Shown: positions 1 through 10,767, counted from the stretch's first letter. The stretch is DNA of 64,000 bases from Sarcomyxa edulis (GCA_009761415.1 QUOL01000015.1:1-64000), one strand, 5' to 3'. Made by a program: numbers and translations. The notes: generated by a model from the letters alone, not told the origin.

Positions 1-181
1 ACCTCATCATCTCATACCCACCTCACCACCATACGAACACATTATCCAAACACAAGTCACTGGGCATTAGGATTTCTCGCTACGTAAAATCCCCTCCGAG
101 AAAACGTCACCTTACCCCCTAGAGGCGAACTATAGTTAGGAGTCTAGCCCATCTACTCCTAGCGCCGCAGTCCTCATCACA
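1..181 (+). repeat. 3' end of the 5' LTR
   Basis: Identical base for base to 15768-15948. It ends in CATCACA, as does the 3' LTR, so position 181 is the LTR/internal boundary. The first about 1.56 kb of this LTR lies to the left of the window. Confidence 0.9.
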
Positions 182-183
182 AC

Positions 184-203
184 TGGAGCCCACCGCGAGG
201 GGA
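184..203 (+). other. Candidate primer binding site
   Basis: TGGAGCCCACCGCGAGGGG begins two bases after the LTR, where a Ty3/Gypsy primer binding site is expected, and starts with TGG (complement of tRNA 3' CCA). The reverse complement also resembles a tRNA T-loop followed by an acceptor end, but I cannot assign the tRNA. Confidence 0.55.
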
Positions 204-211
204 TTTAAAAG

Positions 212-2061
212 GTGTCTACTAGACGAGTTACCCGAGCCCAAACTCGTTTAGCTGAAGCAGAGCTTCAAGCCTTCTCTCAAACTTCCCGTATACCACATTT
301 ATCCGTCGAATATCCACAAAGCGACCTTTCCGAAGAAACGACTCCGCCCGAATCGTCACCGCTATCGGACGTACCATCAATAAATCTTGATTGGTTGCCA
401 TCCCAAACACCTCCTTCCAACATAGATACCTCAGACGAAGAATTGCTCCCACGTTCCGTTGAATCGGACACTATTTCAACAGAAGCCTCCCTTACGCCCT
501 CGGAAGACTCGGTTAGCCTAGCCCAGGGAAACGAACCGTCGAACAGTTTACCAGCCGAACCCTTATCTCACCTCCAATTGGAGTCTCGAATCCTATCCAT
601 CCCTTCCCGCCAAACTTCAACACAAGACCAAACGCAGACTCAGCCACCTCCTCCGTCTCAGATACCGTTACCATCGAATCGCATAAACCCTCGAATATCC
701 CAACCCCGAATACAGAAAAACCTTCCGACAATGACGTCAAGACCGCCGCCCACCCGGACCAGCAGGGATGCTCCAAAATTTGATGGTCTCGACGAATCTG
801 TTACAAGGTATTTCGAAGACATAGACCAAGTATGCACGGCGGCTGGGAAAGCGTCGGATAAAGAGAAAATCGACATGGCTAGGTACTACCTTGGGGCGGA
901 AGACGAATCGCTTTGGAAGGTGGTTACCGCAAAAGACTGGGACGCCTTCAAATCCGAAGTCCGGAAGCTTTATCCCGGATCAGACGAGAAAAAGAAATAT
1001 ACGCTCAATGATCTAGAGGTCTTGCTTGCAAAAGAAGCAGCAATACCGATTAACACCAAATCGGACTTTGGAAAATACCATCGTTCTTTCACCAGGATAT
1101 CGCATCATCTCAAAGACCAAAAAAGATCTCTGCTAAAGAAGAGAATCGCCTCTACGTAAAAGGACTCCACCCGCAGTTTCTGGTCCAGCTAATGGCCCGA
1201 CTAAAAATCAAGAAGCCCGACCAGGAACTCGACGAACCATATATGATCGATGACCTCTACAAGGAAGGCCAACATATCTAGGAGGACAGGTTCTTTACAG
1301 CGGAACACAGACGACTGGAATGGATCCGGTAGTTAAACAAGAAATAGACGAAATGTCGAGGGAAATAAAGGCGCTTAATAGGGAGTTGGCAGCAAGCATG
1401 AGTACGTTGGCAGCCACGGTTATCAAACATGGGGGCAAACCAGGCCATGTCATACAATAACCGTTACCAAGGCTATGTCCCGGCGCAGGGAAGGGCACCT
1501 AACCCATTCCTCGATCGATCCCCTGTCCGAAGAACTCAAAACGGTCCAGGAAACGGCTCGGTTTGTGCGTTCTGTTCGGACACGTCTCACTTCATTCGAG
1601 ATTGTCCGAAGGTCGCCGAATTTATCAGAGACGGGAAATGCATGCGAAACATGAACGGAAAAGTCGTACTTCCGAACGGAGCATGGGTTCCTTCAAATAT
1701 AGAAGGAATCAACTTGGCTGCCAGAATCAACAGGTACCATGAAATGTATCCGGGGTCGATTATAAATGGCGTCAACTTTGTACGCGATGCACCTCCCCAT
1801 GCCTCTACCATGTGGTTCGCATCGTCCGGAGAAACTTCTAGTTCGTACTACAAAGAGTCAAGGATCGAGGAGATCGAGGAAGAAGAAGAAGATATCGGAG
1901 AAGTCCTAGCAAACGAACAAGCAAGAAAAACCCGTAATGGCAAACCGCTGGAACCTACGGAGAAACCTGTACCTGCTATGCGAAGGAAAGGACCCCCGGA
2001 CGACCTCAGCCGCTCCCTGACGATCCGGTCAGCCAAGTTCCTCCCAAAAGGAAAACGGTAG
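212..2061 (+). pseudogene. gag region, frame-broken, with CCHC zinc knuckle
   Basis: This is the Gag structural region. The first frame opens at 212 with GTG where the conceptual protein would begin (S-T-R-R-x-T-R-A-Q); the first in-frame ATG is at 730. A zinc knuckle C-x2-C-x4-H-x4-C is encoded near 1564-1605 (C-A-F-C ... H ... C), which fixes the identity. Reading by sense rather than by frame, the Gag-like text jumps frame near 1115-1125 (run of A), 1276-1279, 1431 (run of G), about 1990 (run of C) and 2096-2110. None of these looks like an intron. Either the gene has decayed or the assembly has homopolymer indels. Gag of this copy should not be made as one protein unless the errors are technical. 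Confidence 0.75.
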
Positions 2062-2146
2062 AATTCGAAAAGGATGCGACCGAAGGAAGGAAGCAGTACA
2101 AACTGGTCCGCAGTATAAATTCTCAACGCCGATAGAAGATCCGGAG

Positions 2147-2870
2147 TTGGCAAAAAGGGTCTTGAACCGATCACTTGATACTCAGATATCCATCTCACAA
2201 AGAGAATTACTTTCGCTTAGCCTAGACGTCAGAAAACAGTACAAGGAACTGGTGTCTACTAAAAGGATTCCGACGGTTGGACGACTCGAGTCGATTAATC
2301 CGGACAACATCGACGAACCGGACTCCAGTTATATCCTTCGGTACGAAAATCCGAACGGACCGGACGAAGAAATTCTCCTCACGGGCTCATCCATTGAAAA
2401 AACTCAGAGTAATCTACCCGACTATCGAGGATGAAAAGGTCGAATGTGTGTTGGACGGAGGGTCGGAAATAATTGCCATGAACAAGGGACTTTGGCAGAA
2501 ACTCGGAATACACTTGAGACCGGACCATAAAATCACTATGGAATCGGCCAATAGCCAGCATGACACGACTACGGGGCTTATCGAGGACCTTAAATTTAAT
2601 ATCGGAGGACTCGAAATCTATCTGAAGGTCCATGTGGTGGAAAACGCTCCGTTCGAAATACTAATGGACGACCATTCTTTAAACTAACGGGATGCGTTAC
2701 CAAGGACTATACGACCGGAAACCAGGACTTGACCTTGACCTGCCCTAATACAGGAAAGGTTGTCACAGTTCCAACGTTCGTCAAACCAAAACGATCTTCA
2801 CCGACATCGGTGGGTTTTCGCCCGGTCGGAGGCCGTCAGTAGTCGAGACGAACCTTCGAAAAAGCATATC
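2147..2870 (+). pseudogene. Retroviral-type aspartic protease region, frame-broken
   Basis: Continues the gag frame set. A Gag-tail segment ending in I-S-Q-R-E-L-L-S-L-S-L-D-V-R-K-Q-Y-K-E-L is followed by the protease signature V-L-D-G-G-S-E near 2450 (active-site DGGS variant of D[ST]G). Frame changes are visible near 2393-2403 (a run of six A), 2664 (one G missing before R-P-F-F-K-L-T-G) and about 2810-2835, just before pol. As in gag, the shifts are single-base and mostly at homopolymers. The protease normally cuts the Gag-Pol polyprotein; here it is split between two frames. Confidence 0.7.
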
Positions 2871-2886
2871 GGTCAAGTATTTTACG

Positions 2887-5800
2887 GTGACCGACGATAC
2901 CCAGACTGCTGAAATTAACGATCATAATGTAACAACGAACTCGACGACACGATTTTCCCCTTCCAGACTGGGCCACCCAGCAAGTAACATATTTACCGGA
3001 ACACGCTACGAAAACATGGAAACGGAGGGAGCGGAGCAAACCCTCAACCAGCCCTCATGTGAAAATTGTATACTAAATGAAAATACGCAATGCCTGACGC
3101 TTTCGGACAACAAAATACCGCAGAAGAGAAAGAAGGGGAAGAAGTACAAACCGGTAGATAAAAGGACCCAACCGGTCGCTGCTACGCTACCAGAGGAATA
3201 CAGGATAGTACGAAAGTTCCCGTCGGACCCGCTGGAAACGCTGCCTGAGCTACCAACGCATCCACCGCGATTCGAACCAGGCACGAGATATACGATGGAA
3301 AGGATGATGGAACAGAATATCAACCCGGACGGCTTTTTATGGCCTGAGGAAGAAAAACTAGTCCATCATATAATCAAAACGCACGAAATGGCGTTCGCCT
3401 GGAACGAGATGGAAAAGGGCCACTTCAGATCGGACTACTTCGAACCGATTAAGCTCCCAGTTCTTGAACACACCCCTTGGAGCTATAAAAACATTCCGAT
3501 ACCACCGGGAATACGAGATAAGGTGGTACAGGCAGTCAAAGACAAGATAGCGGCAGGAGTATATGAACCATCGAATTCATCGTACAGGTCGAGGTGGTTC
3601 TGCGTGCCAAAGAAGGATGGGGTATCGTTAAGGATTGTGCATGATTTACAGCCTCTTAATGCTGTAACGATAAAGGACGCGGGCTGCCCGCCAATCGTCG
3701 AAGTCTATGCGGAGTCCTTCGGTGGGGCCACAATATATGGAATGTTCGATCTGTTTGTGGGATTCGACCACAGAATCCTCGCTATACCCTCAAGGGATCT
3801 TACGACGTTCCAAACGCCGATGGGCACTTTCAGGTTAACAAGGCTTCCACAAGGATACACTAATTCGGTCCAGATACAACAGGGAGATGTTTCGTTCATC
3901 CTGCAAGACGAGATTCCGAGCATCACACAACCGTTCGTGGACGATTGTCCGGTGAAGGGACCAGCAACGTACTACCAATCGGAAACTGGGGAATACGAAA
4001 CAATACCGGGCAACCCAGGGATAAGGAGATTCGTGTGGGAACACCTGGTGAACGTCAATCGAATCGTTCACCGAATAAGGCATGCAGGAGGAACGTTCAA
4101 TGCCAAGAAATCATTTCTGGCAGTACCATCGGTCGTCATTGTTGGCCACCGCTGTAACGTGCATGGCAGGATCCCGGATGAAACAAAGGTCCAGAAAATC
4201 AAAGATTGGCCGCCCTGTGAAGATTTAACAGATGTCCGAGCCTTCCTAGGAACGCTCGGACTAATGAGAATCTTCATAAAGAACTTTTCGCTACATGCGC
4301 GGCCGCTGGTCATGCTTACACGAAAGGATGTCGATTTCGTCTTCGGATTGCCACAGATAAAAGCCATGGAAACGCTCAAACATCTCTTAATAACCTCTCC
4401 GGCACTCCGAGCAATAGACTACCACTCGGAAAGGATGGTCTATCTAGTTGTCGATTCGTCTTGGAGGGCGATGGGCTGTGTCCTGCTGCAACTCGGACAA
4501 GACGGGATCGAATATCCATCCAGATTTGGCTCTATTACATGGAATGAACGCGAGCAAGGATACTCCCAGGCAAAAATCGAACTCTATGGCTTATTCAGGG
4601 CCCTCAGGGCTTATAGGTTATACATAGTCGGGGTTAAAAACTTGACGGTCCGAACAGATGCGAAATATATCAAAGGGATGCTAAATAATCCGGATATACA
4701 ACCTAATGCGGCTATCAATAGATGGATAGCAGCTATCCAGCTGTTCACGTTCAAACTAGAGCACATTCCAGGAACGGCGATGGGGCCGGCGGACGGTCTA
4801 TCTAGACGACGAAAGGCCCCGGAAGACTCGGAAGAAGAAGACGACGTCGAAGAATGGATCGATAGGGCATGCGGATTTTCGGTCGAAATGCTAAACTGGA
4901 ACGAAAACAGAGCTCGGTCAATATTGGATACGGTGCCGCCTCATCGATTAATGATAAATGACCGCGATTTTCCCGAAGCCATAGCAAAGGCATATTTCGC
5001 CTCGTTACCTGGCCGAAGAAGAGAAGTATCGGCAGTCCTTATTGGCGAAGTTGTCCCGAACGTGGTTATTCCTCAGTCGACTCTCGCCATCAAACAAGAC
5101 GAAGAACTCGTACGAATAACGGAGTACCTTGAAACGGCGAACAGGCCCGAAGGATTGTCCGATAAACAATTCAAAGCGTTTATGAAGAAAGCAGCTCACT
5201 TCTTTGTCCTAAATGGGCAATTATGGAGAAAGGACAGGCAGCTGAAACACAAAGTCGTACTCCCACCGGAAAAGAGGATTCAAATAATGGCCGAACTTCA
5301 TGATAAATTCGGGCATAAAGCAACGTGGACAACGAAGGTCAGGCTGATGGATAGGTTTTGGTGGCCAAGCATGAGCAGAGATGTGTCCTGGTTCGTCAGG
5401 ACGTGTCACCAATGTCAACTCAGAAACAGTTCGAAGATCCACATTCCTCCGACTGTGGCGGTTCCGTTTCCGCTATTTGGGAAAATCTACATGGACACAA
5501 TGCACCTTCCTACAGTCGATGGCTTTCATGTGATTGCTCATGGACGATGTTCGCTCAGCTCATATCCGGAGTGGAGAATGCTGAAAAATGAAAGCGCTGT
5601 TAATCTGGCCAGTTTCATCTTCGAAGATGTCCTATGCAGATGGGGAAGTATAATGGAAATCGTCACGGATAATGGGAAACCTTGGGTCAAAGCGGTCGAT
5701 CACCTCAAAAAGCAATATGGAATCAATCATATACGAATTTCGGGTTATAATTCGCAAGCGCAGGGGGTCATCGAGCGAAAGCACTACGATGTCCGAGAAT

Positions 5801-6561
5801 CGCTCATTAAGTCGTGCGATGGGAATCAATCAATTTGGCCGAAAGCAGCGCATGCCATATTTTGGGCCGAGCGGATTACAATTCAGAAATCCACGGGGTA
5901 TTCGCCATATTACATAGCGCACGGTGTCCAGGCGATACATCCGTTTGATTTGGAACAGTCAACATACATGCACCCGTTTATCGACGAAGAAATGGACTTC
6001 GGAGAACTCATAACGCGAAGAGCGATGAAGCTTCAAAGACGGGAAAAGGAGCTATCGAAAATACAGAGAGACAAGTACAAGGCTAGGCTCGAGTCGGCAG
6101 AGCAATTCCTGAAGAAGTATGAAGGACAGATTTACGATTTCAAGTTCGCCCCGGGGAGGCTCGTACTCATCAGAAACACAAGGATCGAGAAGGAACTGAA
6201 TAACAAGATGAAGCCCCGATATATAGGTCCGATGGTTGTTGTCCGGCAAACGAAATCGGGAAGTTATATACTCTCCGAAGTCAATGGTGCGATCGCGGAA
6301 CATCGATTTGCGGCGCACCGACTGGTACCATACTTCAGGAGGAACGAAATCACTATCCAAGTCACAACTTTAGTAGGTAAAACTACGAAACAGCTGAACG
6401 AGATGGCGGACGACGATACACCAGACGAATACAGCTTGGTGGAGCCAGGGGACGACTCGCTACCAGGAACATACAGGACGAGACTTTGGCAGTTCCCCAG
6501 GAAACCGGAACACGAAGGGACGACGTTAACGCCAGAACAAACGGGGCAAAAGAGGACGTAG
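2887..6561 (+). CDS. Pol polyprotein: reverse transcriptase, RNase H, integrase
   Basis: One uninterrupted frame of 1224 codons; the start shown is a GTG and the frame is open upstream, so Pol is probably translated as part of Gag-Pol. Reverse transcriptase: the first catalytic Asp lies in M-F-D-L near residue 288, and the FVDD box is at 350-353. RNase H spans about 515-655. Integrase: the HHCC zinc domain runs from H-D-K-F-G-H (about 805) to C-H-Q-C (about 840), and the catalytic triad has Asp in M-D-T-M-H (about 870), Asp in T-D-N-G (about 928) and Glu in I-E-R-K (about 963). A GPY/F-like module (R-Y-I-G-P-M) follows near 1115. I see no chromodomain. All key catalytic residues are present, unlike the broken gag-protease next to it. 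Confidence 0.93.
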   Translation: MTDDTQTAEINDHNVTTNSTTRFSPSRLGHPASNIFTGTRYENMETEGAEQTLNQPSCENCILNENTQCLTLSDNKIPQKRKKGKKYKPVDKRTQPVAATLPEEYRIVRKFPSDPLETLPELPTHPPRFEPGTRYTMERMMEQNINPDGFLWPEEEKLVHHIIKTHEMAFAWNEMEKGHFRSDYFEPIKLPVLEHTPWSYKNIPIPPGIRDKVVQAVKDKIAAGVYEPSNSSYRSRWFCVPKKDGVSLRIVHDLQPLNAVTIKDAGCPPIVEVYAESFGGATIYGMFDLFVGFDHRILAIPSRDLTTFQTPMGTFRLTRLPQGYTNSVQIQQGDVSFILQDEIPSITQPFVDDCPVKGPATYYQSETGEYETIPGNPGIRRFVWEHLVNVNRIVHRIRHAGGTFNAKKSFLAVPSVVIVGHRCNVHGRIPDETKVQKIKDWPPCEDLTDVRAFLGTLGLMRIFIKNFSLHARPLVMLTRKDVDFVFGLPQIKAMETLKHLLITSPALRAIDYHSERMVYLVVDSSWRAMGCVLLQLGQDGIEYPSRFGSITWNEREQGYSQAKIELYGLFRALRAYRLYIVGVKNLTVRTDAKYIKGMLNNPDIQPNAAINRWIAAIQLFTFKLEHIPGTAMGPADGLSRRRKAPEDSEEEDDVEEWIDRACGFSVEMLNWNENRARSILDTVPPHRLMINDRDFPEAIAKAYFASLPGRRREVSAVLIGEVVPNVVIPQSTLAIKQDEELVRITEYLETANRPEGLSDKQFKAFMKKAAHFFVLNGQLWRKDRQLKHKVVLPPEKRIQIMAELHDKFGHKATWTTKVRLMDRFWWPSMSRDVSWFVRTCHQCQLRNSSKIHIPPTVAVPFPLFGKIYMDTMHLPTVDGFHVIAHGRCSLSSYPEWRMLKNESAVNLASFIFEDVLCRWGSIMEIVTDNGKPWVKAVDHLKKQYGINHIRISGYNSQAQGVIERKHYDVRESLIKSCDGNQSIWPKAAHAIFWAERITIQKSTGYSPYYIAHGVQAIHPFDLEQSTYMHPFIDEEMDFGELITRRAMKLQRREKELSKIQRDKYKARLESAEQFLKKYEGQIYDFKFAPGRLVLIRNTRIEKELNNKMKPRYIGPMVVVRQTKSGSYILSEVNGAIAEHRFAAHRLVPYFRRNEITIQVTTLVGKTTKQLNEMADDDTPDEYSLVEPGDDSLPGTYRTRLWQFPRKPEHEGTTLTPEQTGQKRT

Positions 6562-6669
6562 GGCCGGCGAGGCAACGATAAAGACTTCTTAAAATTTCAC
6601 CTTATATTCATCTGGCTTATTTAACAAGAAATCGATTCATATTTCTACATTAAAGGTGGTGTCCACCGA

Positions 6670-6685
6670 GAAAAGGGGGGGGAGC
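6670..6685 (+). other. Internal polypurine tract directly after pol
   Basis: A purine-only stretch, GAGAAAAGGGGGGGGAG, lies 108 bp after the pol stop. In a conventional Ty3 element a tract like this would sit against the 3' LTR and prime plus-strand synthesis. Here it is 7.5 kb short of the LTR, so it may be a central or relic tract. Confidence 0.4.
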
Positions 6686-6753
6686 GTACAAAGTCGGAAA
6701 TCTGCGACGGGTTATCAAAAACAAACAAGAAAATACGAGAAGGTGGACTTGTG

Positions 6754-8240
6754 CTACAAGAACGCCATAGCAATCTCCTCCTCGTCCGCCTCATCGATAG
6801 CATCCTCGATCAAGACGCGATACGCCAAACCAATTTCCTTCATTACTTGATCAATAATCGGGGTCATATGATCAACGACAACGGGGCTTAGCACGCCAAA
6901 AGCGGACGAATCACTGGCACCGTCGAGAAGACGGGACCTAGAATTGCGAACGATGGCATCCATTTTCTCGCTGCGTGCGATACTGGAATCAGATCGTGGC
7001 CGAGGATGGTGCTCCGGAGACAGGCGAATGACTGGACGTCTGGGGTCGATACGCGAAAGGGAGCCAGAAGCCACGTTACGAAGGAGGGGAAGGGCTGACG
7101 AACTAGCAGTCGGGTTCGCCGATGTCTTAATCTCACCGGACGCCTCGCTGGAAACGACTTCGGGCCTTTTTAGGACCTTGATGCAGCCGGTAGCGCGAGC
7201 CATTAATTCGCCTACAAAGGGGAAAGAATTTCTATGGTTGCAGTTGTGTCCGTCACTACAGGGAGAAGGCTCACTGAGGTTATCCTCTCCACCTACGAGA
7301 TTGCATGCGGACTGCTTCCCTTCACAGAAGTCGCATGCTTGAGACCTGAAACCGGGGCAAGAAACGTCATTGCGAATACATTCGGAACATCGGTAGTCCT
7401 TGAAGAGGGTAAAAGATGGGGTCAATGACTTGAAAAACATAGGATGAGATACGGGGAAAGACTGACTCTGGCTCGGATAAAAAAGAGGCGGTTCTTTCTG
7501 GATGCTCTATCCTGTTTCGCTGAAGAAAGTGTTCGATAGGCTTCAACTGCTGGGAGGACGGTGATTTTGGGTACGGGGAAGCCGGTAACTTTTCTCGACC
7601 GACGGGTAGGTTGGCTGGTCCGTTCCCTCCCCGGAGAGTCACTTTGGGGCTCGACATCGCTAGCAGCTACGACCATTCGGACGCGGGCAACTTTAAATGA
7701 CCGGCTTACGGGCGCGAGAAGAGTACTTACAAGAATCGGCCAACTCGTCGCTCGAAAACTCAGGATCGAAATTAGCAACGGCCACGGTGCGCGGAAGATT
7801 ATACGAAATGGCCTCGAGAAGAAAGTCGGGAACGTAGGGAAAGTTATTAATGAACTTTATAACGGACGAATTCAATTCCGGAAAATTGTGGAAATAGGCT
7901 GGCGGAGCCCTAGGATAACCGATCGATAAAAGGGTGAACATCATGGACCTCAATTCTTTCGACGACTTCGTGATACGATCAGGCATTAATTGCCTGTAAA
8001 CACCGAAAAGCGAACCGGGAATTCGTCTAGTCGATATAAGGGCGCTTCGCTGAGCAGCGGAGAGGGTTCGCAAATCAGTATCACCAGAAAGGGCGGACAA
8101 GAGAGGCTGTGCGACGGTGCCATCCAGAATATCTGAACAAAAAACTTGTTATCAAACCAACTATGGACGATGAAGGAATATCGCGAACCCGTGATCGACC
8201 TATTAAACTTTCCTGAAAAAGCACCAGTGGTGGACGACAT
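6754..8240 (-). CDS. Antisense gene A6: protein with Zn(II)2Cys6-spaced cysteine array
   Basis: Reconstructed as four exons on the minus strand: 8240-8189, 8132-7731, 7666-7467 and 7398-6754, giving about 432 aa. The introns are 56, 64 and 68 nt with GT...AG ends and correct phase. The start of exon 4 encodes six cysteines at residues 222, 225, 232, 240, 243 and 250 (C-x2-C-x6-C-x7-C-x2-C-x6-C), the spacing of fungal Zn(II)2Cys6 binuclear clusters. The loops have fewer basic residues than classical DNA-binding members, so DNA binding is inference only. Upstream is a hydrophobic N-terminal half (I-N-N-F-P-Y-V-P-D-F-L-L); the C-terminus is acidic. It is not a clear member of the A1-A5 family. 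A TTATAA sequence at 8582-8587 lies 340 bp upstream, so a further 5' exon is possible. It is the last gene of the antisense cluster, ending 192 bp from the pol stop. Confidence 0.6.
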
Positions 8241-8925
8241 ATCTAAGAACCCTGATGGACGAAGAAGATACCGTCAATAAAAGAGGTTTCGAGAATAAAA
8301 GACCTCTCCTAAAAAGAATCTCAGCCCGGGTATCTCCAGCCACGTGGAAAAGAAGCCGAATCGATTGCCGAAACGATAAGGTCTTTGGTAAACAACCGCT
8401 CACAAAAAGAAGGATGGCGATCTATGAGGAGAAGAGGAAAAGGATGCTGCTACGCACTAATAGCAATAAGAACCTGGAAGTCAAAATACGAACGTTAAAT
8501 TGGAAGAACACGAAAGGAAGAAATACGAAGAACCGAAATACGAGACAAGCAAGAAAGAATAGTATGGTTGGCGCATGGGGCTTATAACCTCGTAACGGAA
8601 CGGATAGAGAGCGACGGCTCTCCTGTACACAGTGACGAAATACTGCGAAAAAGACCACGGACGACAAACGATCGAAAGAAATTGGAAGAAAACGACTATG
8701 CGGGGTTCGGAGACGGTAGATCTGGCTGGCCAGCGGATCTACTGACGCAGACCGAACCCAATTATGCGCTGATATGATAAAAGTATGCAACTCACGACGT
8801 TTTACAGATTTACGAGGAGACCGAGACGCTGGGTCTCACACTATGCAAAATTATGAACGAATTATGCGCCTGTTATCAGGCATTTATTTTACAAGAGACA
8901 AGGAATCGGAAACTCATCGGACGGT
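8241..8925. other. Gap between A5 and A6 without a confident gene
   Basis: About 690 bp that is AG-rich on the plus strand. It contains a palindromic TTATAA (8582-8587) and a 33-codon minus-strand frame after it that might be an A6 leader exon. Nothing firm. Confidence 0.35.
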
Positions 8926-9861
8926 CTACAGAATGGTAGTATCAGGTACCGCTCCAGCTCCTCGACGATTAGCCCTTGCCCCTCCGCGACCTCTCACACG
9001 CGTCGCACCGTTCCGAGGATCTACCTGTCCGAAAGCTCCAGGGCCGAAATGAACTTGGTGGAGGCCTCCGAGACGAGGATCGGGAACGTCTCCATGAAGA
9101 CGGACCTCTTCAAAGCCCTCTTTTACGGGAAACCTCGCGACGAAGGGGACAAGAGGATATTGAGGAGCAGGAAGAACAGGATTGGGAACGAAAGCCGCCC
9201 GCAATTTGAGCAGGTCGTTAACTTGCTGCTGCTTCATTTCGGGGAGCACGCCGTACACGTTGTACGCATCGGACGACTCAAATCCATCGAAATCCAGGGC
9301 AGTTCCGACGTATCCGACCTAGAAAAAGACGAAAAGAAATAAATCAACGAAGAATGAGAACCAAGAAATATGTAAAACGTGCCTGGGCAACCATCTCGCT
9401 CTTCACCGACGACAAAAGATACCCAACGTTCCTAACGTTGACCGCAACGTAGTCCCCCTCGAAACCAAAGTTCTTCAGAAAGAACTCGAGCATGGCGACG
9501 GTAGTGGTGGCTTGAGCGGGAATTGGAATGGTATCCCAAGAGCCTGATTTAATGGCCTCGGAGGCTCGGAGTTTCATAGCTTGATGCTGGACGGACGATG
9601 TTGAAAGAGGAACGATGAAGGAAAAACAAGCGAGCCGCTTACTACGTAATTGACGATCCGGGTGAGGAGGGTCCTGACCCAGAGCCTTTCCTCGAGAGGA
9701 ACGTCCGTCGGACACCTCCCATTAACGGAGAGATGAACGATGCCTAGGAGGCTACGAATTGACCGAGACCAGATGGTGGTCGGAGACCTCTCATTCTCGA
9801 GGTCGGGATCCTGGGGATTTTCGGGAAAGCGATTTGCAGACAAACGGAGAATAAAGGACAT
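8926..9861 (-). CDS. Antisense gene A5: family protein with extended Pro/Arg/Gly-rich tail
   Basis: Three exons: 9861-9643, 9586-9383 and 9318-8926, about 271 aa. The first intron is 56 nt, GT-AG. The second (9382-9319) begins with GC (CAG/GCACGT) and ends in TTTCTAG; phase is kept, but a GC-AG intron needs RNA evidence. Family features: S-I-R-S-L-L-G-I-V-H-L near residue 35 (block 1) and I-P-A-Q-A followed by a hydrophobic helix and F-G-F-E-G-D-Y in exon 2 (block 2, compare V-G-F-H-G-D-W in A2). Exon 3 adds a Q-Q-Q-V-N-D-L-L-K-L segment and a proline- then Arg/Gly-rich tail not seen in its paralogues. A TATA box (TATATAAA, 9913-9920) lies 52 bp before the ATG. Function unknown. Confidence 0.62.
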
Positions 9862-9912
9862 CGTTGATGGAACTTTACTGACTTAAGGATCAGAGCAAAC
9901 GATTCGGGGAGG

Positions 9913-9920
9913 TTTATATA
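9913..9920 (-). promoter_or_regulatory. TATA box of A5
   Basis: Minus strand CATATATAAACC, 52 bp before the A5 ATG and 43 bp after the A4 stop. Confidence 0.55.
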
Positions 9921-9962
9921 TGCAGACTACAATAAGTGGCATATGATTCTGGGAGCGTTACT

Positions 9963-10681
9963 TTACTCCGTCGTTTCCTCCTCCGACCCTGGCCAGTCCT
10001 CCGCGTCGCTATATCCTGCACCTTCGGACTCCCCCTCGACTACGACAACGCGCTTAGGTACGACCCTTTCGAGGAGATCGAGACGGATCGATCTGGTCAT
10101 CGCGCTTTCCAACGCGGCATCCCCGGGCTTCTCGTACTCCGGCCAATCGAAGGCATCTTCAGCCGACGCGTAAGCCGCCAGGGCGCGTATGCTAAGCTCG
10201 GTAAGAGCTCGGACGGCTTCGACCTCCCAATGAATGGGGCTTGCTGGCTGAATTCGGACAGCCCGACAAATCAAGCGCAAATGGCTAATCGTTCTATTCA
10301 TCTCGGACGGAATCATGTATAAACGCCTGTCCTGCTTGTTCAGCTCCTGCCACTGGCTGTGGAAATGGACCTGTTACCGATCAAGTGAAAACCCGTTAAA
10401 CAATGAGATCGCTAAGGGTCGAGCTTAGACCAACGTACCGCGAGGAGCAACACGATTTGCGCATTGCAGTAGTAGGGAACCCTCTCGCGACCAGTTAAAG
10501 CTACGAAGTAGCCATCGGGCCCGAGTTCACGGAATATAAAATCGGCAACGAGGCCGACAGCGGGGCGCAGGAGGCACCTGAGATAGTGAATCATTCCGTC
10601 ACGATCAAGGATATCGAACGTTGCTGCCTCTTGGGCAAGAGTGTTCAAAAGGACTTGGTGTAGGGGTTCCATAATTTTCAT
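9963..10681 (-). CDS. Antisense gene A4: small paralogous family protein
   Basis: Two exons, 10681-10439 and 10370-9963, separated by a 68-nt GT-AG intron (GTACGT ... GTAACAG) in phase 0; product 216 aa. Block 1 reads I-H-Y-L-R-C-L-L-R-P-A-V-G-L-V (compare F-L-R-F-R-L-R-P-M-M in A3). Block 2 is M-I-P-S-E-M-N-R followed by a hydrophobic helix. Block 3 is D-W-P-E-Y. The C-terminus is strongly acidic (E-G-E-S-E-G ... E-E-E-T-T-E). TATAAAAA (10722-10729) lies about 41 bp before the ATG, and the gene starts only 87 bp from the stop of A3. No domain recognised; the intact frame and clean intron argue for a real gene. Confidence 0.65.
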
Positions 10682-10721
10682 GGGCTCTGCGGTGACCTGT
10701 ACGGAGGAATTGATTCACCCT

Positions 10722-10729
10722 TTTTTATA
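10722..10729 (-). promoter_or_regulatory. TATA box of A4
   Basis: Minus strand AGTATAAAAAAGG, 41 bp before the A4 ATG and about 40 bp after the A3 stop, so A3 and A4 are nearly abutting but separately promoted. Confidence 0.55.
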
Positions 10730-10767
10730 CTAAAAATATCGCGCTATTCAGCTATCGGACACCCCTT

